Positions 49,812-61,560 of a stretch of DNA of 64,000 bases are shown one piece after another. The position numbers and the translations under genes were made by a program. The notes beneath the pieces were generated by a model. It did no database searches and was not told the origin of the DNA. It saw only the letters and a program-made list of their open reading frames with translations. The number at the start of each line of letters is the position of its first letter. Position 1 is the stretch's first letter. This DNA is from Cycas panzhihuaensis (Eukaryota > Cycadophyta), in NCBI GenBank assembly GCA_023213395.1, contig CM041465.1, positions 202,809,741 to 202,873,740 on the forward strand, in the 5' to 3' direction.

Positions 49812-52166
49812 TGTTGATGCAACAATATTTTTTGGTGCCTAGATGCATTGATGATAATGACACTTTATATGTTAGTGGATAGGTTACTTAGGATGATGTC
49901 ACCCCCTCTGGCCCCTTTTTTGATGTATTTTCATGTTACAAGTATCCCTTTAATTGGGTTTTTGTATACTTAATTAAGTAGACTAGTTAGTAGGTTTGGA
50001 AGAAGGCTTGTCAGACTAAGTAAATTACCTTATTCCTCACCTATTCTTTTGTAATATGTACACACATACATATAGATATATATTGGAGGAATAAAAAAGA
50101 AAGGGTTTTGACTAAGATCTCGGCATATGGAGAATATAAAATATGAACCTTCATGTGATTAATATATAAAATTAACATATGCATACTTTGTTTGTTCACT
50201 TCTTGGGAGAGGGTTGGTTCTTTTTATATATTCTAATTGGTGGACCTTAAATTCTCTCAGGGCAGCAAAGACATAGGCAATAATAGATGGGTTATTTTTT
50301 CATGATGAGGGGCATGATGATGACTGCGCTAAAGCTATAAGTTTCTACAGTTATTAGAGCTCAATATTAACATCTTTAGGGGCTCTTTAATGATTTAAGT
50401 CTCTATATGGACCAAATTTTAGTATAGGATTTTACAAATTTACCTATTTCTCTCAAAAACTTTAATAATAATGGCATGATGCTTTAGCCCAAAGGGCATT
50501 CTTATCATATTGGATAACTAAGGGAAGAAACAATTTGTACAAAGCATACTCTGCCAAGTTTTCTCAGATCTTTTCCTATTGATTTTGGTTGATTTGCTAC
50601 TTAATAAATAAATATAAGGGACACTTTGATATGTATATTCAAATTACTATTTGGAAAGCAATAGTTATAGGATTTGTACTATTTCCCTCATACATCAATT
50701 CCTCTACATAAATGAATAAAGGGATCCATACTTCTCTTTTGTGTCAATCCCATCATCATGATATGTTGAGCATTACTTCAAGATTCCCCCTTTTTAACAC
50801 GGTTTACTTAAAATGGTCAACCTATTCTAGTCTCCTCTCTCATAACTTTTGCAGAGTTCTCATACATAAATATCATGCACCATAAGAAGATTGAATTGTT
50901 AATGGGTCTAAGAAATTGAACGGTAAGTAATTATTTATTAAGCATAAATTTAGTAATTCTCATTTAATCTAGGATCTTTTTTTTAAAGAAGATCCTTAAA
51001 TTTCCTTGGATGGTTTGTATTCAAAATCTCTTGTGAAAAACTTATTTTAGACCTTTGAAATTTTTATAGATATTATAATAAGGCAAGTTGCACTAAGATT
51101 ATTTTTGTTTTAGTTAGGTTTGAAGTTTCCTTGTTGTTTTTTGAAGTAAAAGGCATTTCACAAAGGGGAATCTCTTTAATGTTATCTCTCGACAATTGAT
51201 CTGGTTATTCTAATTTTATTAACTTACCACTATTTTATAAAGCTTTTGGATCATAGCACTAAGATTATGTAACATTAGTTAGTTAAATGAAATTGGGCTA
51301 TTATTTTGTAATTGAGGATGGATTATGGATTGGGATGCATCTAATTTGTCAAAGGAATGGAATATATTATAGGTTATAGACCATTCTTATTGAGTGTTTT
51401 TCAATTAATAATTTTTCTTTGTGGAGAGCATAGTGCAAAGGAGACTATTACTAGTTAAGGTTGATTAAATGTTTTTTGATAATATGGTAAACTCTTGGGC
51501 ATGAAGAAATTCATGAAATTCTTGAAAACCTCTTAAAAGTTACGAATGGTAATAGACTTGAAGTTAGTCAACCAAACCCTTTAAAACCTGATACTATAGT
51601 AGTAATAGTCAACCATATAATTACTTAGATTCATAAAAATTTTCTTATATATATATTGATAGGAAAAAGTTGCTTGCTCATTGTGAATACTTCTCCAAAC
51701 AATAGTATTATCCTTATTAGCTTTTATGCTAATAGTAATATCATGTAGGACCTTCATAATTCTATTTACAGATCCCTTTACACTTACAAAAAACTAATGG
51801 ACATTATGCTCCAAAATTCTAGAAGACTAGTATTAAAAATAGTGAAGACTTGAAGTTCCATTAACATTTGTGAAGCACAAGGTTAAATATATTCTCTTTC
51901 ACATATGTGGCTTATGTTTGTTATGTTAGATACATAGGAATTATTTTATAGTTTTCTTATAGTCCCCTTGGATTACCAACAAGTTTATATACTCCCTTCC
52001 ATGATGAGACGAGTGCAAACTACTAAATAGGATTACAACTATAATATTTTTAGAGGTAGTTTCAATTATGTTGCTATCTCTAGTTCCAAAGTTAAAATTA
52101 CAGGTCATGTGGTAGTTGTATGCATGTGTGGAAACTTCATTGTAACTAGAGCACTATTGTGAATGT
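49812..52166 (+). repeat. 3' LTR of element G (truncated copy of the long repeat)
   Basis: It matches 27709 to about 30200 in the same orientation, starting at TGTTGATG. The match ends at 52166, where a copia LTR (TGTTAGAATATT) begins. The missing last 1.4 kb is not found elsewhere in the window. Divergence between the copies is high by eye, which points to great age. Confidence 0.7.
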
Positions 52167-52374
52167 TGTTAGAATATTAATATTCTATCCTATGTTTTTA
52201 CTTTGGGGGTCTCTTATGTGTAATTAAGGATCATATGTTATGATCCCTCTTTTGTTTAAATATAACACTTGGCATACATATATTGGGCCTCTCTTATAAA
52301 CTAGATGTATTTATATGAGAAAGAAACTCTCACCCATCTATCAATGAAGATCATTTTCTTTTAATATTCTATCA
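52167..52374 (+). repeat. Copia LTR (208 bp) of a separate element
   Basis: It begins TGTTAGAATATT and ends AATATTCTATCA, which form an inverted terminal repeat of about 12 bp with one mismatch. A TATA-like stretch (TAAATATAACA) lies near 52255. A PBS follows. It does not match the LTR at 57438, so it belongs to another element whose 3' part is lost or lies outside. Confidence 0.7.
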
Positions 52375-52386
52375 TTTTTTTAAGAA

Positions 52387-52398
52387 TGGTATTAGAGT
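52387..52398 (+). promoter_or_regulatory. Primer binding site after the 208-bp LTR
   Basis: TGGTATTAGAGT is 10 of 12 to the initiator Met tRNA PBS; both differences are C-to-T. Confidence 0.75.
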
Positions 52399-53384
52399 AA
52401 ATTTATTAAGTTATAAGGCATTAAATTTTTTTAGAAGGAGGAAACTTATCAAGAAGAAGACTGAAGATTAAAATAAGGAAGATAATCCTAGAAGACCCTA
52501 TATGGATCTGTATAACCATATACAACCAAAATTTGAAGTGCTTATATTACAATCAAATTTTACTAAAAGGACATTTTGATGAGTAGAGGCTATTGTCCCA
52601 AAGAGTCAATTGCAAATTCAACCTTTATAAGTGAGAAATTATAAAAAATAAGGGTATGGATTTGAAATAACTTTTGCTATTTTCTCTCTCTTTTTTTTTT
52701 AGTTTTAGTCCCTAAAATTTGTCTTCAAATCTTACTTAAGACATAATCTTTCCATCAAGTATAATTTTACAAAGGGATTTTAATATTTTTTTAAGTTATA
52801 AGTAAAAAAATAGTTCAAATCCTAGTCACCTCTCTCACTTTCAAGTTATTTTTTAGACAAACAAAAGGTTCAATCTAAATTTTACATGTAGATTTTGATA
52901 GGTGGTGAAGAGATCTATACTTTCAGGGAGCCTTTTTTGGAATCCAGACACCTATACTTTTTTCATACAACTATATGATTGTACATCCCTAACCTATAAT
53001 AAAGAGAAAAAATGGTATTTTTTGTAGTCCTCTTTTCTTTCCTTACAAAATAGCCTTTGTTTACTAATTAGGAGACTTAGATAAATTAATTAGACAAAAT
53101 TATGGTATTTAAAAAATAATAATACAAGGTCTTTTAGTTGTCAAAATTGCCTAGGATATTATTACTAAGAAAGAAAAAAAACCTAGTTACCACAAATACT
53201 ATAAAGCTTACCAGTTAAGAAGAAAATGATAGACATGCCTTGGCAATGATTATACTATCCATAAGTGACTCTATTTTAACCCATCTAAGTGGATCCTCCT
53301 CTTTAATTAAAGCTTGAAATTTTCTTTTTGCTATATATAGTCAAAATAACGAAGCTCAAATTATTACTCTTGGAGAATAACTAT
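52399..53384 (+). other. Decayed leader/gag-like region
   Basis: This follows the PBS and could be copia gag. A CHKYYKAYQLRRK-like zinc-knuckle relic is possible near 53195, but it is too decayed to claim. A reading frame at 53328-53594 falls within the inverted LTR and is not a gene. Confidence 0.3.
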
Positions 53385-53775
53385 ACTAACTCCATTTATG
53401 GGAGGATGAATAATGAAGGAAAATATACTTGTAGGAGAACAGGGCAGAACATATATCAAATAACCATAAACCAATATTGCATTAATACATCAATGTATCA
53501 TAATCACAATAGCATAAACCATGAAAGCATTGTTGTTCAATCCATTGTAGCAGAAAAGAGTAATATAAATTTCTCAAATAAGGGTGGTGTCTAAAGACAC
53601 CAGGGTTGCACACCCCTTAATATTTATAGTTTGGGGGAGGAGGGAAACTCCTCAACCCTTGAATTCAAAATGATAATAAAATAATGTTAACTTAACTCAA
53701 ATGAAACTAACTCAACTTACCTTAACTTACCTTGACATGTTGAGCATCACATGTCTAAATTGAAGAGATTTTATA
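53385..53775 (-). mobile_element. Inverted LTR fragment of the ATCAT-element family
   Basis: On the minus strand this matches the LTRs at 41009 and 46209: TCAATTTAGACATGTG, AAGGTAAGTTAAGGTAAG, AGTTTGGGGGAGG, GTCTTTAGACACCACC and TTGATGTATTAATGC. The first 40-60 bp of the LTR are missing. It separates unrelated copia pieces and is either a solo LTR or the end of a truncated insertion. Confidence 0.8.
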
Positions 53776-53784
53776 TTACTTGAT

Positions 53785-54950
53785 GTCTTATACATATCCA
53801 ATCTCAAACAAAACTTGCTCTCCTTATCCATGCTTGTCTCTCATGGATTTAATCTGAGTGTAATTAGAAATTACTGGACTCTCTAGGTCATTCACCCTCC
53901 AACTAATCAAGTGGTCTTGACTGGACATCTCTCTAACAAACTCTTTTGACTGAATGGATCTCTATTTTTTTAAGCCTATTATGCCCAAAGCCCTTGTGCT
54001 AATGAAGAATTTACATTTAACTCTATCTTGACCTACCCAACATTGTCACTAGAAGCTCTTTGGCATGCTTGCATGGGCTATATTCATATTGATATACTTA
54101 GAGATCTTTGTAACACTCTTCTAAATCTTCTAAAGTTCTCCTCCAAACCCTTCAAATGTGAAGATTATATCATTACCAAATCTCATCGATAATCCTTTCC
54201 TAAAAGTTAGTGGAAATTGATCCATCTATTACAGTTAGTATACTCTAATCTATGTGGACCAATGCCCATTCCTTCACTGAAGGCCAAGTTATATTACATC
54301 TCTTTCATTGATGATTTCACTAGAAAAGTATAGGTAGATTTTTTACATAAGAAAGATAAAGCCTTCTGTGTATTCAACGAATTCAAAGCCCACACTAAAA
54401 AAGAGTTAGGTTATCAACCAAAATATCTTCAAACTAATAATAATGGTAAATATACCTCACATGAGTTTAAAAGTTACCTTCGAGACAATGGTATTAAACA
54501 TCAAATAACAGTAGTAGGTACCCCATAGCAAAATGGAGTTACCGAGTACATGAATAGGACAATTATAAACATGGCTCAAGCTATGTTGATATACAAAAAT
54601 ATACCTGCCTACCTATGGGCTAAAGCCATCTGGATAACTATTTATTGTATCAATGTTGTTAGCCCATCAAAGTAAGGACAATCACCTAATAAAAAGTAGT
54701 CAAGATAAGCCCCCATTGTTCAGTACTTTAAATTTTTGGCTCTACATGCTATGCCCATATTCTAGATGCAAATCGAAATAAACTCCAGCTAAGGGCACTT
54801 AAAGGCATCTTTATTAGATACCCTATATATAAGAAAGGGTATAAGGTCTTTGTACGTTCATAATAAAAAATTATCATTACCAGAGATGTCATTTTTACAG
54901 AGACAGAGGATCAATTGCTTAGACTAGACTCCAAAATACCCTCATACCAT
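53785..54950 (+). pseudogene. Copia element E: protease tail and integrase
   Basis: It starts abruptly with the protease tail NLKQNLLSLSMLVSHGFNL (about 53803). The pre-integrase region is decayed (LEALWHACMGYIHIDIL). The core shows VYSNLCGPM (Asn for the first Asp), FIDDFTRKV, LQTNNNGKYTSHEF (Asn for the second Asp) and NGVTEYMNRT (Glu kept). The C-terminal part has LQLRALKGIFIRYPIYKKGY. The upstream protease, gag and 5' LTR are missing, replaced by the inverted LTR fragment. Confidence 0.82.
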
Positions 54951-55480
54951 TGTAATAATATTATCAAGTATGATATTTAGATTTTAAAATTTGGGGGAGG
55001 GGACAGACATAAATTAATCCAAATATTGGAAGTTGACAATAGAGCCTCATAGGATATAAGTTATGACTCTGAACTGATGAGTATACATCCAACACTATCC
55101 TTTAAAGATAACAGAGTTGATAAAGGCAAAGCCATTATGGAAGACTCATCCTCTCTACCATCCATTGACAAAGGTAAAATAGTAGTAGAAGGACCATCTT
55201 CCTTAGGTGCATCAACATCCTCCTAAAAAAATGATCATTTTAATGAATAGGATAAGAACCAAGAAGTTGAGGAAATGAAGACCTCATTCCTAACTTGAGG
55301 ATCTCGTGAAGCCTGTGAGCTCAATAAGGACATATGATTAAATGAGATGGGTAAAACTAGCACTCAAAGTGCCCATAGAGAAAGGATGTAGGAATTATTA
55401 TATACTAAGCTTGAACTGACAGAACTACACCTTACTCTTAATGAAGAGCCCCTCTCATACCAGGAAGCTATAAACCATAT
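54951..55480 (+). other. Element E linker between integrase and RT
   Basis: This stretch of about 500 bp has an open, hydrophilic, Ser-rich reading (DKGKAIMEDSSSLPSIDKGK, VVEGPSSLGASTSS), as usual for the variable linker in copia polyproteins. A few stops are present. Confidence 0.5.
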
Positions 55481-56931
55481 AATCTAGAGAAATGCAATAA
55501 ACGAAGAATATCAATCTCTTAGAAAAAATGGTACATAGGAGTTTGTTGATCTACCACTTGGCAAAAAGGTAGTTCAAAATAAATAGGTATTCAAAAACAA
55601 ATATAGATTAGATGGTACCCTTGAAAAACACAAAGCAAGGTTGGTAGTTAAAGAATTTATACAAAGATAAGGCATTAACTACATTTAAGTCTTTGCACCT
55701 ATAACTAAGTGGCCTACAATTAGAACTCTTATGGCCTTAGATGCTCAACAAGGTTGGAAAATCCACCAGCTCAATATTAAGATCACGTTTCTCAATGGAG
55801 ATCTTAGAAAAAAAAAATTACATGGCTCAACCAGAAGGATATGAGATCGAAGGTTAAGAGCATAAGGTTTATAAGCTTAGGAAGCCCCGGTACGGCCTTA
55901 AACAAGCCCCTCATGCTTAGTTTTCCAAGTTATCTAAAATAATGAGGTAACCTAGATATGAGATTTTTGACTACCAAGATATTGATGTAACATAGTTCAC
56001 TGAGCGCCAAAAGGACAAAGTCACTTATTTCATAATCTTTGTAGATGGCATTCTAGTAACATATAACAGTGAATAGGTAATAAGCTAGCTAAAAAAGGAC
56101 CTTGGAAAAATATTCGAATTAACTGACCTCAGTTTGATAAAATATTATTTGGGAATTGAAGTAACATAAAAGAATCAAAAATTTTTCCTCTCCTAAGAAA
56201 AATAAATCAACAATCTTCTAACCAAGTTTTAGTTTAAAGATACTCGACCAGTGACTTTACCTATGGACCCTAATACCAAAGTCTTAGATGATGGCGATAC
56301 TAGGGAGGTAGATACAACACTCTATAGGAAACTTGTAGGTAATCTCATCTACACTACCAATACAAGGCCAGATACTGTACACTCTATTAATATTCTTACA
56401 TGATTCATGACAAATCCTAAGCAAAATCACTAGCAGACAGTAGTTCAAGTGTTAAAATACCTAAAGACAACTAGCAAATATGGCCTATTATATAAACCCA
56501 ATAATAAATTTAAACTTTCTATATACACAGACTTAGACTTTATAGGAGATAAAAATATAGGAAGATCTACGTTTGGGTATGTAACGTTTCTTAGAACAAC
56601 ACCAATATCATGGAGAACTAGACAACATAAGATAGTTATTGATTCAACTACCGAAACTGAATACATTACTACTTCTAAGACTAGTAAGGAGGTGATATGG
56701 CTTAGAAAATTATTGAAAGCATTAAATATCACCCAAACAAGTCCTACTAGCCTTTGTGTAGATAATCAATTAATAATCCATATGGTAAAAAATCTTATAT
56801 TTCATAATCATACCAAACACATAAGTATGAAAGCTTATAGAATCAGAGAACTTGTTCATAATGGTATAATTCAACTGGAATACTACCCCACAACAAATCA
56901 AGTGGTCAATATCTTTACCAAACCACTGTAA
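55481..56931 (+). pseudogene. Copia element E: reverse transcriptase and RNase H
   Basis: The RT begins INEEYQSLRKNGT and includes KYRLDGTLEKHKARLVVKEF, MALDAQQGWKIHQLNIK, and FIIFVDGILVTYNSE, where Gly replaces the second catalytic Asp. Frames shift around 55800-55920. RNase H (56449-56931) is the best preserved coding block of the element: 160 open codons with LSIYTDLDFIGDK, STTETEYIT, LCVDNQLIIHMVKNLIFHNH, TKHISMKAYRIRELV and VVNIFTKPL, keeping the acidic catalytic positions. Minus-strand frames over it are shadows. Confidence 0.88.
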
Positions 56932-56989
56932 AAGGTGAAGTTTAAATAACTCCAAAGGTAGCTCGGCCTTAGGGCCTCCATCTTCGACT

Positions 56990-57160
56990 GATCAAGAAGA
57001 TTGCAATAGGATCATCATACTCTATTCTATTCATGAAAATCCCTTGTGGGCATGAAAGAATAAGAGTAAGTCTCTCCTCTATGTTATTTGTGAAAACCCC
57101 ATGTGGGCACGGAAGGATAAGGGTTGGACTAGTTTTAGAAAATTAGAACTTGTGAAAACC
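56990..57160 (+). repeat. Short direct repeat in the 3' UTR of E
   Basis: CATGAAAATCCCTTGTGGGC at 57033 and GTGAAAACCCCATGTGGGCA at 57091 head two related units of about 57 bp; a third, weaker one begins near 57150. Confidence 0.55.
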
Positions 57161-57424
57161 TGAAAGGGTATAGGGCATGACCAAACAATATACGAAGATT
57201 CAATAGATTAAGTTGCACATTTAAGCTACTTGACTATTAGGCTACATCAAATAGCTACGTTAGCTATTTTGATTTATAAAATTGGCTATAGATCTTAGAA
57301 AGTATATGGGTTTTTATTTCCCATGAGGATTTTCCTACACAAGTGTCATTTAGAATTTTAATGTAATAATGAGGCTTAAATGAAGAACTCATAGAATATA
57401 TTTTCTTAAAATGGCCTTCTACCA

Positions 57425-57437
57425 TTAAGGGGGGGAT
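57425..57437 (+). promoter_or_regulatory. Polypurine tract of copia element E
   Basis: TTAAGGGGGGGATT lies directly before the LTR start (TA for TG) at 57438. Confidence 0.8.
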
Positions 57438-57740
57438 TAAAAGAGGTTAATATATTAAGGTTATTTATGTAAATTAATTAAGTAACCTTAGGATATATTG
57501 TTAGCATTAGTCTCTTAGTGAAATGTACTTTATGTGCATTTAGATGTAATTTCATGTTCATGTCATTAGGCAAAAAAATCCTAACCCTAATGCTCACCCT
57601 CAATAATAAAAGGAGAAATCTTAAGGAGGGAGTCATTATTCATTCTCACCTCTAAGCTTTGCTCTCATAACTTATTTTATCTCTTTTTCATTCTCTATTG
57701 CCATTGTATGTATGCAAGTGATTTATTTCGTAAATCCATC
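57438..57740 (+). repeat. 3' LTR of copia element E
   Basis: It begins TAAAAGAGGTTAATATATT. Its first 110 bp match the inverted copy at 1-114. A TATA-like AATAATAAAAGG lies near 57603. The 3' edge is not fixed because no second full copy is present. Confidence 0.65.
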
Positions 57741-57744
57741 CATT

Positions 57745-57960
57745 CTTTAAAATGGTCTAATCTACCATATTTTAAGCTCATTAGTAAGAGGATTTTTAGA
57801 GTGATAGTTTATACTCATTGCAAAGTTAATGTCCCTAAGCATAAATCTTGGGGGAAGTGAAATATCTAGCCTACCATAGTTAAGATCATTAGTAAGAGAG
57901 TTTTTTTAGCCCTAGTTTATACTCTTTGTAGAGTAAGGTTAAGCATAATACTTCCTCAGA
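57745..57960 (-). repeat. Minisatellite beside element M, related to 120-365
   Basis: Two units of about 95-100 bp, each with TATAAACTA...CTCTTACTAATGA on the minus strand (near 57800 and 57900). The cores match those at 120-365 in the opposite strand orientation. It lies between the E LTR and the integrase end of M, so it is probably the 3' UTR or LTR edge of M. Confidence 0.6.
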
Positions 57961-58910
57961 AATTGTATATTTATTGGCTTTTAGAATTCAAGTCCATCAA
58001 GGGTGGAAAGGCGATATGCCCCATTATTTAGGTCTTCAATAACTAGATAAGGGCCTACCCATTTAGAATCAAACTTTCATTGCTTTTCATGTAAATATTT
58101 GAGCTTAAGGACCTTATCCCCTATATGAAACTTCCTAGGTCTTAAGTGGTGATCATAGGCTACTTAAGCATAATGTTTGGAAGCTAAATTCTTTTAATAA
58201 GCATCAAGATAGGTTTCATCTATCTTTTAAGCTCCAAAAGTCTTATTTGTCTTAGCCACTCTTTACCAATAAAATTTTTAAGAGAATTTCTCAGTGAGGG
58301 GATTTCTATTTCCAAAGGAAGCATAACTTTAGTGTCATAGTAGTGAGAAAGGAGTCATTCCTATAGTAGTTCTGATTGAGGTATGATAAGCCCACAATAT
58401 AATATAAAGTTAGGTATGCCAATCACATTAAGAGTCAATAATTATTTTGGATAGGATTTTGGTTAAAATTTTGTTAAAGGATACAATTTGGCCATTAGGT
58501 TATAGGTGATAAGGGGATGACATCTTATGAGTAATGTGCAAATTATCACAAAGTTTATCAACTTGAGTATTACAAAAAAGAAGATCCATTATCTATAATG
58601 ATAGCATTGGGAATACCAAAGTGGCAAATGATGTGTTAAAAGATGAATGTAATGATTGCTTTCCTAGTAGTATAAATTAAAGGAACTGCTTCACTCCATT
58701 TTATAAAGTACTTAGTAGTAGTTAGGATGAACTTATAACCTACAAATGATGGGGGATAGATTTATCCTATGAGACTAAGTCCACAGAGTAAGAAAGGCCA
58801 AGGAGCAAGGATTGATCTAAGTGAAGTGGATAGTTGATGAATTAAAGAGGAATGTAGTTGATATTTCTCACATTTTTATACATGTGCATGAGCATCTTTA
58901 AATAAAGATG
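57961..58910 (-). pseudogene. Tat-type gypsy element M: integrase
   Basis: On the minus strand a decayed integrase covers this region. Readable pieces across frames include FILLGKQSLHSSFNTSFATL, a conserved tail RNSLKNFIGKEW, and LLELKR near the C-terminus with LEIEIPSLR upstream. Catalytic residues cannot be placed with confidence. A plus-strand frame at 58908-59135 is a shadow. The position after RNase H fits the Ty3/gypsy gene order. Confidence 0.6.
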
Positions 58911-59199
58911 ACCAATAATAACCCATTTAAAGGATATAAAGAGCTATATACTGGCCTCCAAAATGACCACCACAAATCCCATTATGACATTTGGTTAGAG
59001 AAGTTAGGGCCTCTGAAAGTAAAAGATATCTTAATAAGATGCCTTCAAAAGAATATTTGCACAACACATTATCAAGAAGAAGGTATTTATGTGCAAAAGC
59101 TCTTACTCTTTTTTGTTTCTTTGAATAAGCATTAGGAGGATATGATTGATCATTAAGATAAGCATAAATGTCTTTATACTAGTCATCATCTATGGGGGT

Positions 59200-59815
59200 A
59201 GTATTGACTTATAAGATATGCTCACCTAGAAGAGAGTCATTAATACTTATAGAAGTGTGGTTAGGTAATGGCATTATAGTAAGTTGTTTAGTAATGAATA
59301 TATCTTTCTTAGATTTATAGTTCATTATCCTTAGGTTAAACTCTTGGAGGAGAAGGTCCCATTTACTAACTCATCCTGTTAAATTAACTTTAGCGAGTAA
59401 TAGATGAATTAGGTCTATTTAGGCTATGATAAAAGTGGTGTTTCCTAATAGGTTATGGCAAAGTTTCTTAGTAGTATAAACTAAAGCCAAACATTCTTTC
59501 TTAGAAGGAGAGTAATTGAGTTATATTGCTACTAAGGTGTGACTAATAAAGTAGATCATGCATTCTTTGAAAATTTCATTTTGTTGAGCCAATATGGCAC
59601 CCAACGATTGTTTTGTAGATGAGGTATAAAAAATGAATGGTTTATCAAAATAAGGTGGGGCAAGGATAGGGGCTAAAACAAGGGCTTGTTTCAACTTATC
59701 AAAAGACTCTTGAGTGGCTAAAGTCCACTTGATGGGAACATCTTTCTTAAGGAGATTTGTTAAGGGTTTGACACTTAAAGCAAAGTATGTTATACAATGC
59801 CTTAAAAAACTAAGT
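59200..59815 (-). pseudogene. Element M: RNase H
   Basis: The minus strand reads IKWTLATQESFDKLKQALVL and APILAPPYFDKPFIFYTSST, then KQSLGAILAQQNEIF and NYSPSKKECLALVYTTKKLC. These are the tether and RNase H motifs of Ty3/gypsy elements, with Thr for the first catalytic Asp (FYTSST). Stops occur after about every 60 codons. Confidence 0.8.
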
Positions 59816-59819
59816 CTTC

Positions 59820-60680
59820 CTAAGAAGGATTTGACTTACTTTTAAGTCTAGGGAGGTGGCATATCTACAATAGCAGCTATCGTATCATGATCAACTCTAA
59901 TACCATCTATGCAAATAATGTTACCTAGTATTCTCCTAGAGATAACTGTGAAAATACACTTATTAGGATTCAAACAAAGTACATACTTTTTACATCACTC
60001 AAATTTTTTTCTAAGGTCATGGACATGATCCTTTTGATAATGAGATTAGGCTAGCATAACATTAATATAAATGGCAATGATATGCCTAAGGAGGTCATGA
60101 AAGATAAAAACCATAGCCCGCTAGTAAGTGGCCCAATATTTTTAAGACCAAAAGGCATAACATTGTACATGAAGGTACCCCAAGGAGTGGTAAGAGAAGT
60201 CTTATGATGATCACTAAGGGAAATAAGGATCTAATTATAACCTAAGAAATCATCCATAAGAGACATCAATTCAAACCTAGTAGTTTGATCCTAAATCTAG
60301 TCAACAAAAGGAAGTGGAAATTTATCTTTAGGATAAGAATCATTAATGTTACAAAAGTTGATGCATATTCTAATAGAACCATTCCTTTTTGTAACATGGA
60401 TGATATTGGAAACCTATTGGGAGTAATTAATTGACTCAATGAAGCATGCCTTAAGAAGATTTTTTAACTTCTTATTTAATGGTAGCAAATAGGGATGGGT
60501 GAATAGCTCTTTGTTTCTTACATTTAAGATTTGCACCAAGTAAAGTCGTAATATTATGAACTACAACCTCAGATTAAAGACCTTCCATGTCAGAATAGTC
60601 CCATGTAAAAATAAAGGAGAACTCAATAAAGATATTGTGTAGTTATTCAATTTTAGAAGATGAACAAATAACACCAATTT
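59820..60680 (-). pseudogene. Element M: reverse transcriptase
   Basis: The N-terminal signature FTWDYSDMEGL, then HPYLLPLNKKLKNLLKACFI, is characteristic of Tat-type plant gypsy polymerases. Next come VTKRNGSIRICINF, SYPKDKFPLPFVD, FELMSLMDDFLGYN, HHKTSLTTPWGTFMYNVMPFG and a palm motif IYINVMLA, where the two catalytic Asp read Asn and Val. LNPNKCIFTV and VKSFLGRLSFLRHC follow. The enzyme was certainly inactive in this copy. Confidence 0.85.
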
Positions 60681-60699
60681 TAATTATTTTAGGTTATTC

Positions 60700-61260
60700 T
60701 TATGTTCTAATATTAATGTCTATGGTATCTTCAATGAGCATTGTATTTCCTCCTTTAAAATGTGAGAGAATTAGATCAAGAGGTAAAGAAAAAGGGAAAG
60801 GTTGATGATCACAAGATGATAACAATGACTCTGATAGAAGCTAAATTAGGAGAGGATCCTACTAAATGTTCGAGGATTGCTTCATCATTCTCAAAATGAT
60901 CTAAGTGAAAAATAGTCTTTGAAAATAGAGAAGTAGAAAGTGGCTCCCTTATATCAATTATTTGAGTTATTGAGTAAGCTGGTGTTAGATGAATAACATT
61001 AACGAGGGAAGGTGTCATTTGTATAGAATTTTGAATAAGGAAGGACCTATCTAACTGTGATAAAAGATTGAATTGGGATGGTAGACTAGCTTGAGATATT
61101 ATGTTATTGATAGATGGTTTGGATTTCTTAGTGGTAGCCATCATTAAGATTGGTTTGGTTTCTTCAAGATTAGTTTGAAATAGAAAATTAACGTCAAAAT
61201 ATTTACCCAAAGTCTAAATAAGTAGGAAGAGAAGAAAATTCACCTTCCTCTTAGATTGTT
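60700..61260 (-). pseudogene. Element M: protease-RT linker
   Basis: An open frame of 133 codons (60809-61210) contains MATTKKSKPSINNIISQASL and TSLFSKTIFHLDHFENDEAI. It has no known domain. Its position between protease and polymerase and its Ser/Thr-rich nature fit the variable linker of Tat/Ogre polyproteins. Confidence 0.55.
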
Positions 61261-61560
61261 TAAACTAGTGGGATAGATTTTTTCACAAGTTTATTCTTAT
61301 ATTTGACAACCTTTATTTCTCTATCATGGATAAACTTGAGTTCCCCAAATAAAGAAGAATGGACTACTAACATTTGACTTATCCAAGGTTGACTAAGAAG
61401 TATGTTAAATTTAAAATCAAATTCAATGATGGTAACTTTAGCCACAACAATGTTGCCTTCTAACATAAGAGAAAGGGTTACTTAACCTATCAAGGGTTTT
61501 TAATTTTTGGCATAGCTTTAACAAACCCAATCGACTAATTCATAGCCTAAGATTTCTAGA
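61260..61560 (-). pseudogene. Element M: aspartic protease C-terminal part
   Basis: The open frame 61260-61466 reads MLEGNIVVAKVTIIEFDFKF, ILLSQPWISQMLVVHSSLFG and ELKFIHDREIKVV. This is the conserved protease tail of plant gypsy elements and resembles element G at 40380-40491. The active-site half further upstream is decayed. Confidence 0.75.

Noticed and set aside
56445-56955. Two minus-strand frames
   Set aside because: Antisense to the well-supported RNase H of element E.
52167-57740. One intact copia element with LTRs at 52167 and 57438
   Set aside because: The two LTR sequences do not match each other, and an inverted foreign LTR lies between them.
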